Positions 24,190-32,650 of a DNA stretch of 64,000 bases are shown here, piece after piece. The first letter of the stretch is position 1. The number at the start of each line of letters is the position of its first letter. The stretch is from Paenibacillus amylolyticus (GTDB lineage: Bacteria > Bacillota > Bacilli > Paenibacillales > Paenibacillaceae), in contig NZ_RIAS01000019.1 of NCBI RefSeq assembly GCF_003719335.1, forward strand, positions 50,752-114,751, written 5' to 3'. The translations under genes and the position numbers were made by a program. Under the pieces are notes generated by a model that was not told the DNA's origin, did not search any database, and saw only the letters and a list, made by a program, of their open reading frames with translations.

Positions 24190-25717
24190 TGAACGTGTCA
24201 TACTGGAGGGGATTTCTCAGGTGGTTGACTGGGCGGCCGCAGGGACAGAACTTGTGGATACGGCCAGAAACGGAGTGGAAGCACTGGGGAAAATCGAAAG
24301 TGCCAAACCCGATATCATCATTACCGATATTTCCATGCCGGGTCTAGATGGGCTGGGTCTGATCGAGAAGGCTTCCGAAGCTTATCCGGCGGTACGATTT
24401 ATCATGTTGTCTGGCTACAAGGAGTTTGAGTATGCCCGCAAGGCGATGCAATATGGGGTGAAGCATTATCTGCTGAAACCTTGCAACGAGAATCAGATTC
24501 ATGATGCCTTGGTTGAGCTTTTGCAGGAGCGTCAGGATGCGCAGGTGAAAGAACATGTTGCGGGAGAGATCAAGCAACGTTTGCAGCGAGTACTTCCCCA
24601 TGTGAAGGAACAGTTTCTGCTGGAGTTCATGACCAACCGTACATATGGACCGATGGATCTGGAATATTATCAGGATCTATTCAATCTGGAGCTGCAGCAG
24701 AAAAGCGTTCGGTTACTGCTGGTTCGGATTGTGGAAGAGCATGATTACAGTCATTTGTTTGCGATCAAAAATATAGCGGCTGACATGCTTCCTGATGTTC
24801 TGTTAAGCACAACCATTGAAGGCAAGCTCCTGATTGTCCTGGCAGAACCAGCGGATGTGCATATGTTGCAGGAGCGAATTGAAGCGGTTCGTCAGACATT
24901 TACCCGTCTGTACAGATTAGAGCTGACGGCTGCGCTCAGTGAAGCGGACCATATGACCCAGTCCCGGCGGTTGTTCCGCGAAGTGATGCAGTACTTGAAT
25001 CATCGCTTTTTCATTGGGGAGGGCAAACTTATAACCAAGAATGATGTGGTGCTGGCAGGGGAATGTGACGGTGTGAATGTAGAGCAGGATGCTGATCAGC
25101 TGTGCCAGTTAATTAAATCGGGCAATACGGAGGGAGTTGCCGCCGAGGTACATCGTCTGTTCGAGCAACTGGCAGATCAGAAGCTGGATATTGAGGTGAC
25201 ACGCGCCTATGTAGTGCAGTTATATTCTGCCATGATTCAAGTCTGCCCGCCAGAGGAGGCAACCGATTTCACGCAGCGGATGGCGGAACTGACGCATATG
25301 GATACGTTAGCTGATTTGAATACATTTGTAGCAGACAGTGCCACCCGTTTAACTGCGGGTTATTATAAAAATTACATCAGTCGTCAATCATCGGCAGTGG
25401 AGAAAATGATGGACATCGTAGACCGTCACTATGGTGAGGCTGACCTTTCCTTGAGTGGAGTGGCGCATCAGATGTTGTATATGAATCCAGACTACCTCGG
25501 CAAAATTTTCAAAAAAGTCACCGGCGAAAATTTCTCTAATTACGTCAATCGTCTACGCATTGAACGGGCGTGTGAACATATCCGCAGGGGCGGAGATGTG
25601 AAGGTGTTCGAGCTGGCCGAATTGTTCGGTTTTGGAGGTAACTCGCAATATTTCAGTCAGGTGTTTAAAAAATGGACCGGGATGACACCGACTGAATACC
25701 GCAGATTCGGCATCTAA
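24164..25717 (+). CDS. YesN-type response regulator with AraC DNA-binding domain
   Basis: The 517-residue regulator has a receiver domain (MLVDDERVILEGI; phosphoacceptor in IIITDISMPGLDGL; LKPC), a central linker of about 280 residues and a C-terminal AraC-type double HTH (about 415-517: SLSGVAHQMLYMNPDYLGKI and LAELFGFGGNSQYFSQVFKK). The ATG at 24164 is chosen because GAGG is 9 nt upstream; the ATG at 24158 is too close. It overlaps the kinase gene, showing translational coupling. It probably activates the ABC transporter operon that starts 250 bp downstream. Confidence 0.93.
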   Translation: MYKVMLVDDERVILEGISQVVDWAAAGTELVDTARNGVEALGKIESAKPDIIITDISMPGLDGLGLIEKASEAYPAVRFIMLSGYKEFEYARKAMQYGVKHYLLKPCNENQIHDALVELLQERQDAQVKEHVAGEIKQRLQRVLPHVKEQFLLEFMTNRTYGPMDLEYYQDLFNLELQQKSVRLLLVRIVEEHDYSHLFAIKNIAADMLPDVLLSTTIEGKLLIVLAEPADVHMLQERIEAVRQTFTRLYRLELTAALSEADHMTQSRRLFREVMQYLNHRFFIGEGKLITKNDVVLAGECDGVNVEQDADQLCQLIKSGNTEGVAAEVHRLFEQLADQKLDIEVTRAYVVQLYSAMIQVCPPEEATDFTQRMAELTHMDTLADLNTFVADSATRLTAGYYKNYISRQSSAVEKMMDIVDRHYGEADLSLSGVAHQMLYMNPDYLGKIFKKVTGENFSNYVNRLRIERACEHIRRGGDVKVFELAELFGFGGNSQYFSQVFKKWTGMTPTEYRRFGI

Positions 25718-25763
25718 GAGGGAATTAGCAATGCAATGCAAAGCGATGTCATGTCATATCTTA

Positions 25764-25815
25764 AGAGGGGGATAACCGACGCTTGCAGCGTCAGGGATGT
25801 CCTCCTCTGTTTTTT
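25764..25815 (+). terminator. Intrinsic terminator after the two-component genes
   Basis: AGAGGGGGA pairs with TCCTCCTCT, with an inner GACGC/GCGTC stem, followed by TGTTTTTT. It separates the regulator pair from the ABC operon. Confidence 0.85.
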
Positions 25816-25845
25816 GAACCAACAAGACGGTTTTGTGTATTCAAC

Positions 25846-25874
25846 TTGGATCGTACTTTTGCGAAAATGACAAT
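25846..25874 (+). promoter_or_regulatory. Candidate promoter of the sugar ABC operon
   Basis: TTGGAT (25846-25851) and GACAAT (25869-25874) are separated by 17 bp. The -35 is imperfect, as expected for an activator-dependent promoter. It lies about 95 bp before the solute-binding protein ATG. Confidence 0.5.
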
Positions 25875-25884
25875 ATCAAGTTCG

Positions 25885-25898
25885 TGAAAGCGTTATCA
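25885..25898. promoter_or_regulatory. CcpA cre site TGAAAGCGTTATCA
   Basis: The 14-mer matches every fixed position of the Bacillus cre consensus TGWAANCGNTNWCA. It sits 10 bp after the candidate -10, near the start of transcription, a position at which CcpA represses catabolic operons when preferred sugars are present. Confidence 0.75.
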
Positions 25899-25966
25899 GT
25901 GTCTCGTTAACAAGATGGAGATAACCCGTTCACAATACCATATCAGTATAAAAAGGGGAGATTGGC

Positions 25967-27256
25967 ATGGTGAAAAAGGCAATATTCCTGATGATGGCTG
26001 CGTTACTTGTATTTACAGCAGCGTGTAGCTCAGGCGGAGGCGGCGAACAAGGATCTGGGAGCAAAGATGAATCAGTGAATCTGCGAATTGCCTGGTGGGG
26101 CTCGGATACACGTCATGAATATACACAGAAGGTCATCGACCTGTATAAAACCAAAAATCCAAACGTCAAAATTGATGTGGAATATGCTTCTTTTGATGAC
26201 TACTGGAAAAAGCTTGCCCCGCAAGCCGCAGCCAACCAGCTGCCTGACATTATTCAGATGGATATTTCCTACATCAGCCAATATGCACAGAACGGTCAGC
26301 TTGAAGATCTCGCACCGTATCTGGGCAATCAGATCAAGGTGGATGATGTGGCCGAGAATGTCATCAGTACAGGTGTTATTAACGGCAAACAGTACGGTGT
26401 ACCTGCTGGGGTTAACGTACTTGGTTTCCAATATGATCCTGCGTTGCTCAAGAAAGCTGGCGTAGATGCCATGCCGGAAAATCTGACATGGGAATCCTAC
26501 GAAGCGCTTGGCAAACAAGCAGCAGAGAAGGGACTGTATCTGGATGGCGGTGTAGCGCCAGATATCTTCTTCCACTATTTCCTGCGTACCAAAGGCAAAT
26601 CGCTCTACAACCCGGAAGGAACCGGGCTTGGTTATGATGACGATGCCCTGTTCGTAGAGTTTTTCGGATTAATGCAACGGATGATCGAGCAGAAGGCTGC
26701 GCCTTCACCGGATGTAGCTAACCAAACGAAAGGTATCATTGAAGAGTCGGATCTGGTCAAAGAAAAAGGCATTGGCGTATGGCAATGGTCGAACCAGTTC
26801 GTCGCTTTGCAACAGGTCGCTAACCGTCCGCTTGCGATTGCCCCAATGCCAGGGCCCGATATGGAAAAAGGACTTTACATGCAGCCAAGTATGTACTGGG
26901 GTGTAACGTCCAACTCCAAGGTGAAGGAAGAAGCAGCAAAGTTCATTGACTTCTGGGTGAATGACGAAGAGGCGAACAAACTGATCAAAGGGGAGCGCGG
27001 TGTACCGATCTCCGGGAAAATCAAAGAGGCTATTGCTCCTGAACTGAGTGATGCAACGAAACAGGTATTTGAATTCGTGGCATCGATGGAGCCAAAAGCT
27101 TCTCCAATGAGCCCACCACCACCGGTTGGATCACCGGAGGTCATTTCCTCACTCGCTGATGTAGTGGAGGAGCTGAACTTTGGCAAGATTACTGCCGAAC
27201 AGGCGGCACAGACGTTCCGCAAAAATGCAGAATCCGTGCTTGCCAACAATAAATAA
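25967..27256 (+). CDS. Sugar ABC transporter solute-binding lipoprotein (YesO-like)
   Basis: The 429-residue protein has a lipoprotein signal peptide with lipobox TAACSSG (Cys about residue 20) and the family-1 extracellular binding-protein fold (LRIAWWGSDTRHEYTQKVID, then PDIIQMDISYISQYAQNGQLEDL and YGVPAGVNVLGFQYDPALL). It captures an oligosaccharide and delivers it to the two permeases encoded next. In B. subtilis the same gene order (yesM, N, O, P, Q) imports rhamnogalacturonan fragments, and the downstream esterase supports that substrate. No ATPase gene is in the operon, so a shared MsmX-type ATPase is expected elsewhere. AAGGGGAG precedes the ATG. Confidence 0.92.
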   Translation: MVKKAIFLMMAALLVFTAACSSGGGGEQGSGSKDESVNLRIAWWGSDTRHEYTQKVIDLYKTKNPNVKIDVEYASFDDYWKKLAPQAAANQLPDIIQMDISYISQYAQNGQLEDLAPYLGNQIKVDDVAENVISTGVINGKQYGVPAGVNVLGFQYDPALLKKAGVDAMPENLTWESYEALGKQAAEKGLYLDGGVAPDIFFHYFLRTKGKSLYNPEGTGLGYDDDALFVEFFGLMQRMIEQKAAPSPDVANQTKGIIEESDLVKEKGIGVWQWSNQFVALQQVANRPLAIAPMPGPDMEKGLYMQPSMYWGVTSNSKVKEEAAKFIDFWVNDEEANKLIKGERGVPISGKIKEAIAPELSDATKQVFEFVASMEPKASPMSPPPPVGSPEVISSLADVVEELNFGKITAEQAAQTFRKNAESVLANNK

Positions 27257-27395
27257 CAATTGAATGATGCCTTGCTCGTCCCGCATGCAGGGATAGACGG
27301 GAACCAGGCTGCTCGCTGACGGCGAGGGCCTTTCACCGTCCTATCTGTAACATGAAGACGGGAGCAAGCTGATCCATAAAGGAGGTACGTTCCAC

Positions 27396-28298
27396 TTGAG
27401 GCAGTATTCTTCATTGCGCAGAAACTTGACGGGATATGCTTTTATCAGCCCATTTATTATTGGTTTTCTTGGATTTACGCTCATCCCGATGTTCGTTTCC
27501 CTCTACATGTCGTTTACAAGTTATAACCTGTTCACCTCTCCAAAATGGATTGGGATGGACAACTATACCAAGATGTTTTTTGATGATCCAAAATACTGGA
27601 ATTCGGTTAAGGTTACGTTTCTCTATGTATTCATCGGGGTGCCGTTAAGGCTGATCTTTGCCCTCTTTGTCGCGATGATTCTGAATACGGGTTCTCGTAT
27701 GGTGGGAACGTATCGTACATTGTACTATCTGCCTTCCATCATCGGCGGCAGCGTGGCCGTATCCATTATGTGGCGTAACCTGTTCAGCAATGAAGGTGTC
27801 ATTAACAGTGCGATGACCGCGATCGGCATTGGGCCGATCAGTTGGTTTGGCGATCCGGATGCGGCGCTTGTCATGCTGATTTCCCTATCGGTATGGCAAT
27901 TCGGTTCATCGATGCTGATCTTTCTGGCAGGGCTCAAAAACATCTCCCCCGAGATGTATGAGGCTGCAGGTGTGGATGGCGCAAATCCGGTTCGAAAATT
28001 TTTCAGCATTACGCTGCCCTTGCTCAGCCCAATCGTACTGTTCAATCTCATTATGCAGACGATCGGTGCATTTATGACCTTTGTGCCTGCCTACATCATC
28101 TCCAAAGGAGAGGGCGGCCCGATGGACGGTACGATGCTGTACTCGTTATATCTGTTCCGTCAGGCATTTATGTTTAACAACATGGGTTATGCTTCTGCGA
28201 TGGCTTGGGTGATGTTGATCATGATTGGTGTGCTTACAGCGGCTGTGTTCCTGACATCTAAGTTCTGGGTGTTCTACGAATCTGAAGGAGGGAAGTAA
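27396..28298 (+). CDS. Sugar ABC transporter permease, MalF/UgpA type (YesP-like)
   Basis: The 300-residue inner-membrane protein has six predicted membrane segments and the cytoplasmic EAA loop (EMYEAAGVDGANPVRKF, about residues 188-204) that contacts the ATPase. It starts at TTG 27396 after AAAGGAGG. The 139-bp gap after the binding-protein gene contains GC-rich stem-loops (about 27275-27345, for example GACGG..CCGTC) that may make the lipoprotein transcript more abundant than the permease part. It pairs with the next gene, 2 bp downstream. Confidence 0.93.
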   Translation: MRQYSSLRRNLTGYAFISPFIIGFLGFTLIPMFVSLYMSFTSYNLFTSPKWIGMDNYTKMFFDDPKYWNSVKVTFLYVFIGVPLRLIFALFVAMILNTGSRMVGTYRTLYYLPSIIGGSVAVSIMWRNLFSNEGVINSAMTAIGIGPISWFGDPDAALVMLISLSVWQFGSSMLIFLAGLKNISPEMYEAAGVDGANPVRKFFSITLPLLSPIVLFNLIMQTIGAFMTFVPAYIISKGEGGPMDGTMLYSLYLFRQAFMFNNMGYASAMAWVMLIMIGVLTAAVFLTSKFWVFYESEGGK

Positions 28299-28300
28299 TC

Positions 28301-29140
28301 ATGGTGTGGAGAAATGTAAAATGGCCAATCTATCATCTGTTCGTTGCCGCACTTGCCCTTCTGATGCTCTACCCGGTGCTGTGGATGTTATTCAGTTCTT
28401 TCAAGGAGAGCCGCACGATTTTTGTAACGGCAGAGAGCCTGTTTCCGACCGAATGGATCTGGTCGAACTATGTGGATGGCTGGAAGGGAACGGCTGGACG
28501 GCCGTTTATGGACTATATCACCAATTCACTGATCATTGTGGTGATCTCTACCATTGGGGCAGTGCTGTCATCGTCACTGATCGCGTTTGGTTTTGCCAGA
28601 TTGAATTTTAAAGGACGTACCTTCTGGTTCTCTCTGATGATGCTTACGCTGATGCTGCCGCATGACGTCGTACTGGTTCCGCAGTATATTATCTTTACCA
28701 AGCTGGGCTGGCTGAACACGATTCTGCCTATTGTTGTGCCTACCTTCTTCGGGATGCCGTTTTTTATCTTCCTGATGGTGCAGTTTATTCGCACGATTCC
28801 TAAAGAGCTGGATGAAGCCGCAACGATTGATGGATGTAACAAGTTTAGGCTGTATATTCAGATCATCATGCCCCTGATCAAATCTTCGCTGGCGACAGCG
28901 GCAATCTTCTCCTTTTACTGGAGATGGGAAGACTTGCTCGGACCCGTGCTGTATCTGAACTCGCCTGACAAGTATACGGTATCCATGGCGCTTAAAATGT
29001 TCCTCGATAGTGAATCTGCCTCCAACTGGGGGGCGATGTTCGCGATGTCGATTGTCAGTCTGGTGCCGGTTGTGGCTGTATTCTTCATCTTCCAGAAGCA
29101 GATTGTGCAAGGCATGAGCACGAGTGGTTTGAAGGGGTAA
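28301..29140 (+). CDS. Sugar ABC transporter permease, MalG type (YesQ-like)
   Basis: The 279-residue protein has six predicted membrane segments and the EAA loop ELDEAATIDGCNKFRLYIQI (about 167-186). It begins 2 bp after the first permease, with GGAGGG before the ATG, and forms the second half of the membrane channel. Strong resemblance to MalG-type carbohydrate permeases; substrate is inferred from context to be a rhamnogalacturonan-derived oligosaccharide. Confidence 0.93.
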   Translation: MVWRNVKWPIYHLFVAALALLMLYPVLWMLFSSFKESRTIFVTAESLFPTEWIWSNYVDGWKGTAGRPFMDYITNSLIIVVISTIGAVLSSSLIAFGFARLNFKGRTFWFSLMMLTLMLPHDVVLVPQYIIFTKLGWLNTILPIVVPTFFGMPFFIFLMVQFIRTIPKELDEAATIDGCNKFRLYIQIIMPLIKSSLATAAIFSFYWRWEDLLGPVLYLNSPDKYTVSMALKMFLDSESASNWGAMFAMSIVSLVPVVAVFFIFQKQIVQGMSTSGLKG

Positions 29141-29210
29141 CGAGGCAAGATCGAAACATTCCAAAACAAGGTCGCATCAAACTAATAATAATACATGGAG
29201 GAGAAAATTA

Positions 29211-30530
29211 GTGGATGCAGCAGAATTGGAAAACGCAGAACATGGAGAACAAGTCGAACAAAAAAGTTCCTCGTGGAAGTTTAGTTTTGGTCCTATCGCT
29301 CAAGCTGATCATAGATCAGAAATCTTATCGGCATCCACTTTAGCTATGAGGAAACCCGAAAAGGAAGTTGGCAAAGAAGGCATCCATACGAATGTAGGAA
29401 AAGCAGATGGCTATGTGGCTGTTTCGTCAACAACGATATACGATGAGAACAAGGGATTCGGATTCCAGCCAGGTTCGTTGGTATATGAGAAGCAGCGGTA
29501 TGATGAGCAGGAAACTGAAGGGTTTTCCTCAAAAGGGATTTATTCTCCGCAGGGGCAGACCACGATGTCTGTCCGCTTGCGTTCCAGCTTTTGTATCCCG
29601 CTTAAGGCATCATTTATCGTCGATGTGCCCGACGGAACGTATCAGGTGTTACTGATTGCCGGAGATCCGCTCGCGGATACAATCACACGTGTGAAAGCAG
29701 GGGAAGGCCGGCTGATGTTACCCACAATTCGCACGGTGGCTGGGCAATACGCAGAAATGCGGTTTGCCGTTGTTGTTCGCGGGGGCAATCTTCGCCTGAC
29801 CTTCTCAGGTCCTGCACCTCGAATCAATGCACTGGAAATAACGCTGGCAAATCAAACGATGACCGTGTTTCTCGCGGGGGATTCAACGGTAACGGATCAG
29901 CCGGAGAGCGGGTACCCGTATTGCGGCTGGGGACAGCTATTGCCTGCACAGTTCAAACATGACGTGGCCGTGGATAACCATGCACAGTCAGGGCGAAGTT
30001 CCCGCAGTTTTATTCATGAAGGTCGCTTGGATGCAATTAAGCAGCGATTAAAGCCCCATGACTTTCTGTTTATTCAATTTGGACATAACGATGAGAAGCC
30101 TGACCCGGAACGGGGAACGGAGCCTTTCACCACTTATAAGCAGCATCTGAAAAAATATATCGATGCCGCACGCGAGGTTAAGGCGCGTCCGGTGCTGATC
30201 ACGCCAGTGCATCGCCGATACTTTGCGGAAGATGGCACATTGACCGATACACACGGCGATTATATTACCGCCGTGCGCGAACTTGCGGCAGATGAAGAGG
30301 TGCCGCTAATTGATCTGGCTGAACGCAGCCGCCTGATGTTTGAGCAGGCGGATGAAGAAGGCACCAAGGATGATTTTATGTGGGTGCTGCCCGGCGAATA
30401 TATCAACTTCCCGACAGGGATGGAAGATAACACACATTTTCAGGAGCGAGGCGCACGCCGCTTGGCAGAGCAGGTGGCTGAAGCTATCCGCGAGCTGCAT
30501 TTGCAGCCATTGCAGATGTACCTCAGATAA
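29211..30530 (+). CDS. Rhamnogalacturonan acetylesterase-like SGNH hydrolase with N-terminal beta domain
   Basis: The 439-residue product starts at GTG 29211 after GGAGGAG. The C-terminal half (about 215-439) is an SGNH hydrolase: block I VFLAGDSTVTDQ, block II Gly in NHAQSGRSSRSF, block III FIQFGHNDEKPD and block V EDNTHFQERGARR, the arrangement of RhgT/YesT acetylesterases of pectin breakdown. The N-terminal 210 residues form an added beta-rich domain (FKVDV-like core FIVDVPDGTYQVLLIAGDP) that may bind polysaccharide. No signal peptide is present, so it likely deacetylates oligosaccharides after import, fitting its place after the transporter genes. Confidence 0.88.
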   Translation: MDAAELENAEHGEQVEQKSSSWKFSFGPIAQADHRSEILSASTLAMRKPEKEVGKEGIHTNVGKADGYVAVSSTTIYDENKGFGFQPGSLVYEKQRYDEQETEGFSSKGIYSPQGQTTMSVRLRSSFCIPLKASFIVDVPDGTYQVLLIAGDPLADTITRVKAGEGRLMLPTIRTVAGQYAEMRFAVVVRGGNLRLTFSGPAPRINALEITLANQTMTVFLAGDSTVTDQPESGYPYCGWGQLLPAQFKHDVAVDNHAQSGRSSRSFIHEGRLDAIKQRLKPHDFLFIQFGHNDEKPDPERGTEPFTTYKQHLKKYIDAAREVKARPVLITPVHRRYFAEDGTLTDTHGDYITAVRELAADEEVPLIDLAERSRLMFEQADEEGTKDDFMWVLPGEYINFPTGMEDNTHFQERGARRLAEQVAEAIRELHLQPLQMYLR

Positions 30531-30664
30531 GAGCGAATGTAGCAGTATTTGTTTAGGTCAGGATCTAATTTTTAAGCTACTGAGATCAGATACCGCAGGA
30601 TTTTAAGTCTTGTGCGTCTTAGCTTAATCAAAAAATTAAAAGTAGAGTTCACTTGAACAGCAAC

Positions 30665-30925
30665 TGTGAAAAGATGAAACGCGAGTCGAGCGAAGCGACG
30701 AGCGACAAAAAATGACCCAGCGAAGCGAAGGCCATGTTTTCTTAAAACCAAAAAAGCAAGCGAGGCGGCGAGGGGGGCGGAATCGGGAAAAGGGAGCAGA
30801 GCGTCCGCGTTTGGCACGTGATTTCCCCCATGGAGGGGGAATAGAAGAAATCCCGGACCAACAGTGGCCCAAAGCCCGATCCGCCCACCGAGCGTCCGCC
30901 CGCGAGCCACCGAGATGGTTTTAAC
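30665..30925. ncRNA. GC-rich, palindrome-bearing intergenic element, possible structured RNA or repeat
   Basis: This 260-bp stretch differs sharply from its surroundings: purine-rich runs (GCGAGTCGAGCGAAGCGACG, AGCGAAGCGAAGG, GCGAGGCGGCGAGGGGG), a perfect hairpin TTCCCCC-ATGGA-GGGGGAA (30823-30841) and a repeated GAGCGTCCGC (30799 and 30891). Frames are open on both strands over the same interval, which is expected of GC-rich structured DNA rather than of a gene, and none has a ribosome binding site. It ends 20 bp before the binding site of the ASRT gene. Type (RNA, repeat or leader) is inferred. Confidence 0.4.
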
Positions 30926-30963
30926 TCACATCACCTTCGCAATGAGATAAAGGAGAGTGTACC

Positions 30964-31359
30964 ATGCAAGACCACACCAGTCTTTCAAGAGCTTCAACCC
31001 ATGGTCATACGTACTGGGTTATTCCAGACGGTTACATCCCGCCGGATAGCTCAGGCTCGTTGGAAAGCCATGAGAGCATCTGTGTATTGAATACAGGCAG
31101 TGAAGATGCAACGCTGGACATCACGATTTATTTTGAAGACCGCGAACCGCTAGAGCATATTCAAGCCGAAGTCCCGGCTAGAAGAACAAAACATATCCGT
31201 ACTGCATCGCTACGTGCTGGGAAAGAAGCAATCCCCTCTGGTGTACCGTATGCCATCACGGTTTCAAGTGATGTACCCGTCATCATTCAGTACAGCCGCC
31301 TGGATACAACCCAGCCGGAACTGGCATTAATGAGTGTCATGGCGTACCCTTTGGCATAA
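30964..31359 (+). CDS. Sensory rhodopsin transducer (ASRT)-family protein
   Basis: The 131-residue soluble protein matches the Anabaena sensory rhodopsin transducer fold through its length: YWVIPDGYIPPDSSG, SHESICVLNTGSEDATLDIT, IYFEDREPLE, VPARRTKHIRTASLR, VPYAITVSSDVPVIIQYSRL and ELALMSVMAYPLA. The family forms beta-sandwich tetramers; members outside cyanobacteria occur without any rhodopsin and have been proposed to bind sugar-related ligands. Its place after a pectin-oligosaccharide import operon supports a carbohydrate role. AAAGGAGAG lies 5-6 nt before the ATG. No rhodopsin gene is in the window. Confidence 0.88.
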   Translation: MQDHTSLSRASTHGHTYWVIPDGYIPPDSSGSLESHESICVLNTGSEDATLDITIYFEDREPLEHIQAEVPARRTKHIRTASLRAGKEAIPSGVPYAITVSSDVPVIIQYSRLDTTQPELALMSVMAYPLA

Positions 31360-31436
31360 ACGAAGAGAGCTAACTATTGAATATTGTACGGTGTCTTACT
31401 CATCTTGCCACGCTAACAAGCACTGACCAAGCACAG

Positions 31437-31482
31437 AAAGACCTGTAGTCTGCGACAGTTTCGATGCAGATTACAGGTCTTT
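31437..31482. terminator. Bidirectional terminator
   Basis: AAAGACCTGTAGTCTGC pairs with GCAGATTACAGGTCTTT with one wobble position; it lies between the convergent ASRT and gerC genes. Confidence 0.85.
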
Positions 31483-31492
31483 GCTTATCCAT

Positions 31493-32650
31493 TTACTCCC
31501 CATATTTATAGGTACTGGCATTCAGGATTTTCACGTCGACTTCAACTTTGCCGAGATGAATACGAGCAAGGGGTTCTGCCCGCCGGGCAACCTCAGCTCT
31601 CCACCAATCGGGATGATGCCGGTAGAGATGCTCTACAAGACCCAATGAATCTATTTTTCGCGCTTTGGTTGTAGTAAACGTCTTACGGATTTGAGCCTCA
31701 ATCTGCCGGCCGGCCTCCTGTTCCATTACACGAGGAGATCGATAGGAGTCGTGGTCCTCAGCAATCGTACCTTTCACTGAAGTGAACAGATCAAAAGTGA
31801 CACCGTTGATGCTTTTTCTCGCCTTTATACGCGTTTTGGGTTTGTGAAGAGTCAATGTAAGGTCAGGAGTACTACCATGCTTCCCATAAACGTACAGCGG
31901 ATATTGGTACACATGGTCATAATTTACGTAACGGGCGCCGTCTGCTTCGGCACCAGAGACTTTCCCCTGACTTTTTCCATTGCTCACGACGTAAAATCCA
32001 TCCATTCGAATCAGCGGCGGGGTCTCTTCACCGTTATGCCACGTCTGATTTTTAGTGGAAACCGAAGGCAGCAACACCACAGATGCAGGTTCTCTCAGAC
32101 TATCCAGCAGCTGATGAAGACGAATGGGTTCATACCCGGAATGCTGCCTATACAGCCTCATCGGTTCAAACAACTCAATCGTTTGAGCCGATTGGTTCAG
32201 GATCGCGGAAGGAGAGAGTAATGTGGACATATCTTGTTCCGTTGCATAGATCCATGGTGTATATCGCAGCTGTCCGGAATGAAGTAACGTGTTAAAAATA
32301 TCCTCAAGTCGTCCTTCCAATGCATTTTTGGACAGCACAATGGCTTTCACATGAGTCCACAACGTTTGCTGCTGCGACGTCTCATACAGATTGTTGATCG
32401 CCATACTTAACGTTGTGCCGGTGCCTTTTCCGATCCATATCTGACTGCCTTCTCTTGGTGTCGGACCTTCCTGTTTTGCGATGCTGGAAAAATCGATTAA
32501 CTGGGCGTATGTCGTATATTGATTATCCGCATAATCGATGCCAATGGCTGTAATAAAGTTAATGCTCTGCACTTCCTTGGAATCCCAGCATCCCGTTAGC
32601 AGCATGACACAAACCGCAACTATGCTACTTACGCAAGCCCTTCTCATCAA
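31493..32650 (-). CDS. Ger(x)C family spore germination lipoprotein
   Basis: C subunit of a germinant receptor in the spore inner membrane. The 385-residue product has a lipoprotein signal with LLTGCWDSKEV (lipid-modified Cys near residue 21), the hallmark GCWD start of GerAC-type proteins, and the three-domain body (GIDY, then GKGTGTTLSMAINNLYE and RMDGFYVV). It overlaps the gerA-type gene by 4 bp and is the last gene of an operon ordered B-A-C. The germinant is unknown. Confidence 0.93.
   Translation of the reverse strand: MMRRACVSSIVAVCVMLLTGCWDSKEVQSINFITAIGIDYADNQYTTYAQLIDFSSIAKQEGPTPREGSQIWIGKGTGTTLSMAINNLYETSQQQTLWTHVKAIVLSKNALEGRLEDIFNTLLHSGQLRYTPWIYATEQDMSTLLSPSAILNQSAQTIELFEPMRLYRQHSGYEPIRLHQLLDSLREPASVVLLPSVSTKNQTWHNGEETPPLIRMDGFYVVSNGKSQGKVSGAEADGARYVNYDHVYQYPLYVYGKHGSTPDLTLTLHKPKTRIKARKSINGVTFDLFTSVKGTIAEDHDSYRSPRVMEQEAGRQIEAQIRKTFTTTKARKIDSLGLVEHLYRHHPDWWRAEVARRAEPLARIHLGKVEVDVKILNASTYKYGE

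Noticed and set aside
30572..30910. 112-codon and 78-codon minus-strand frames and a 70-codon plus-strand frame
   Set aside because: All are open over the same GC-rich element without start signals, so they are taken as composition artefacts.
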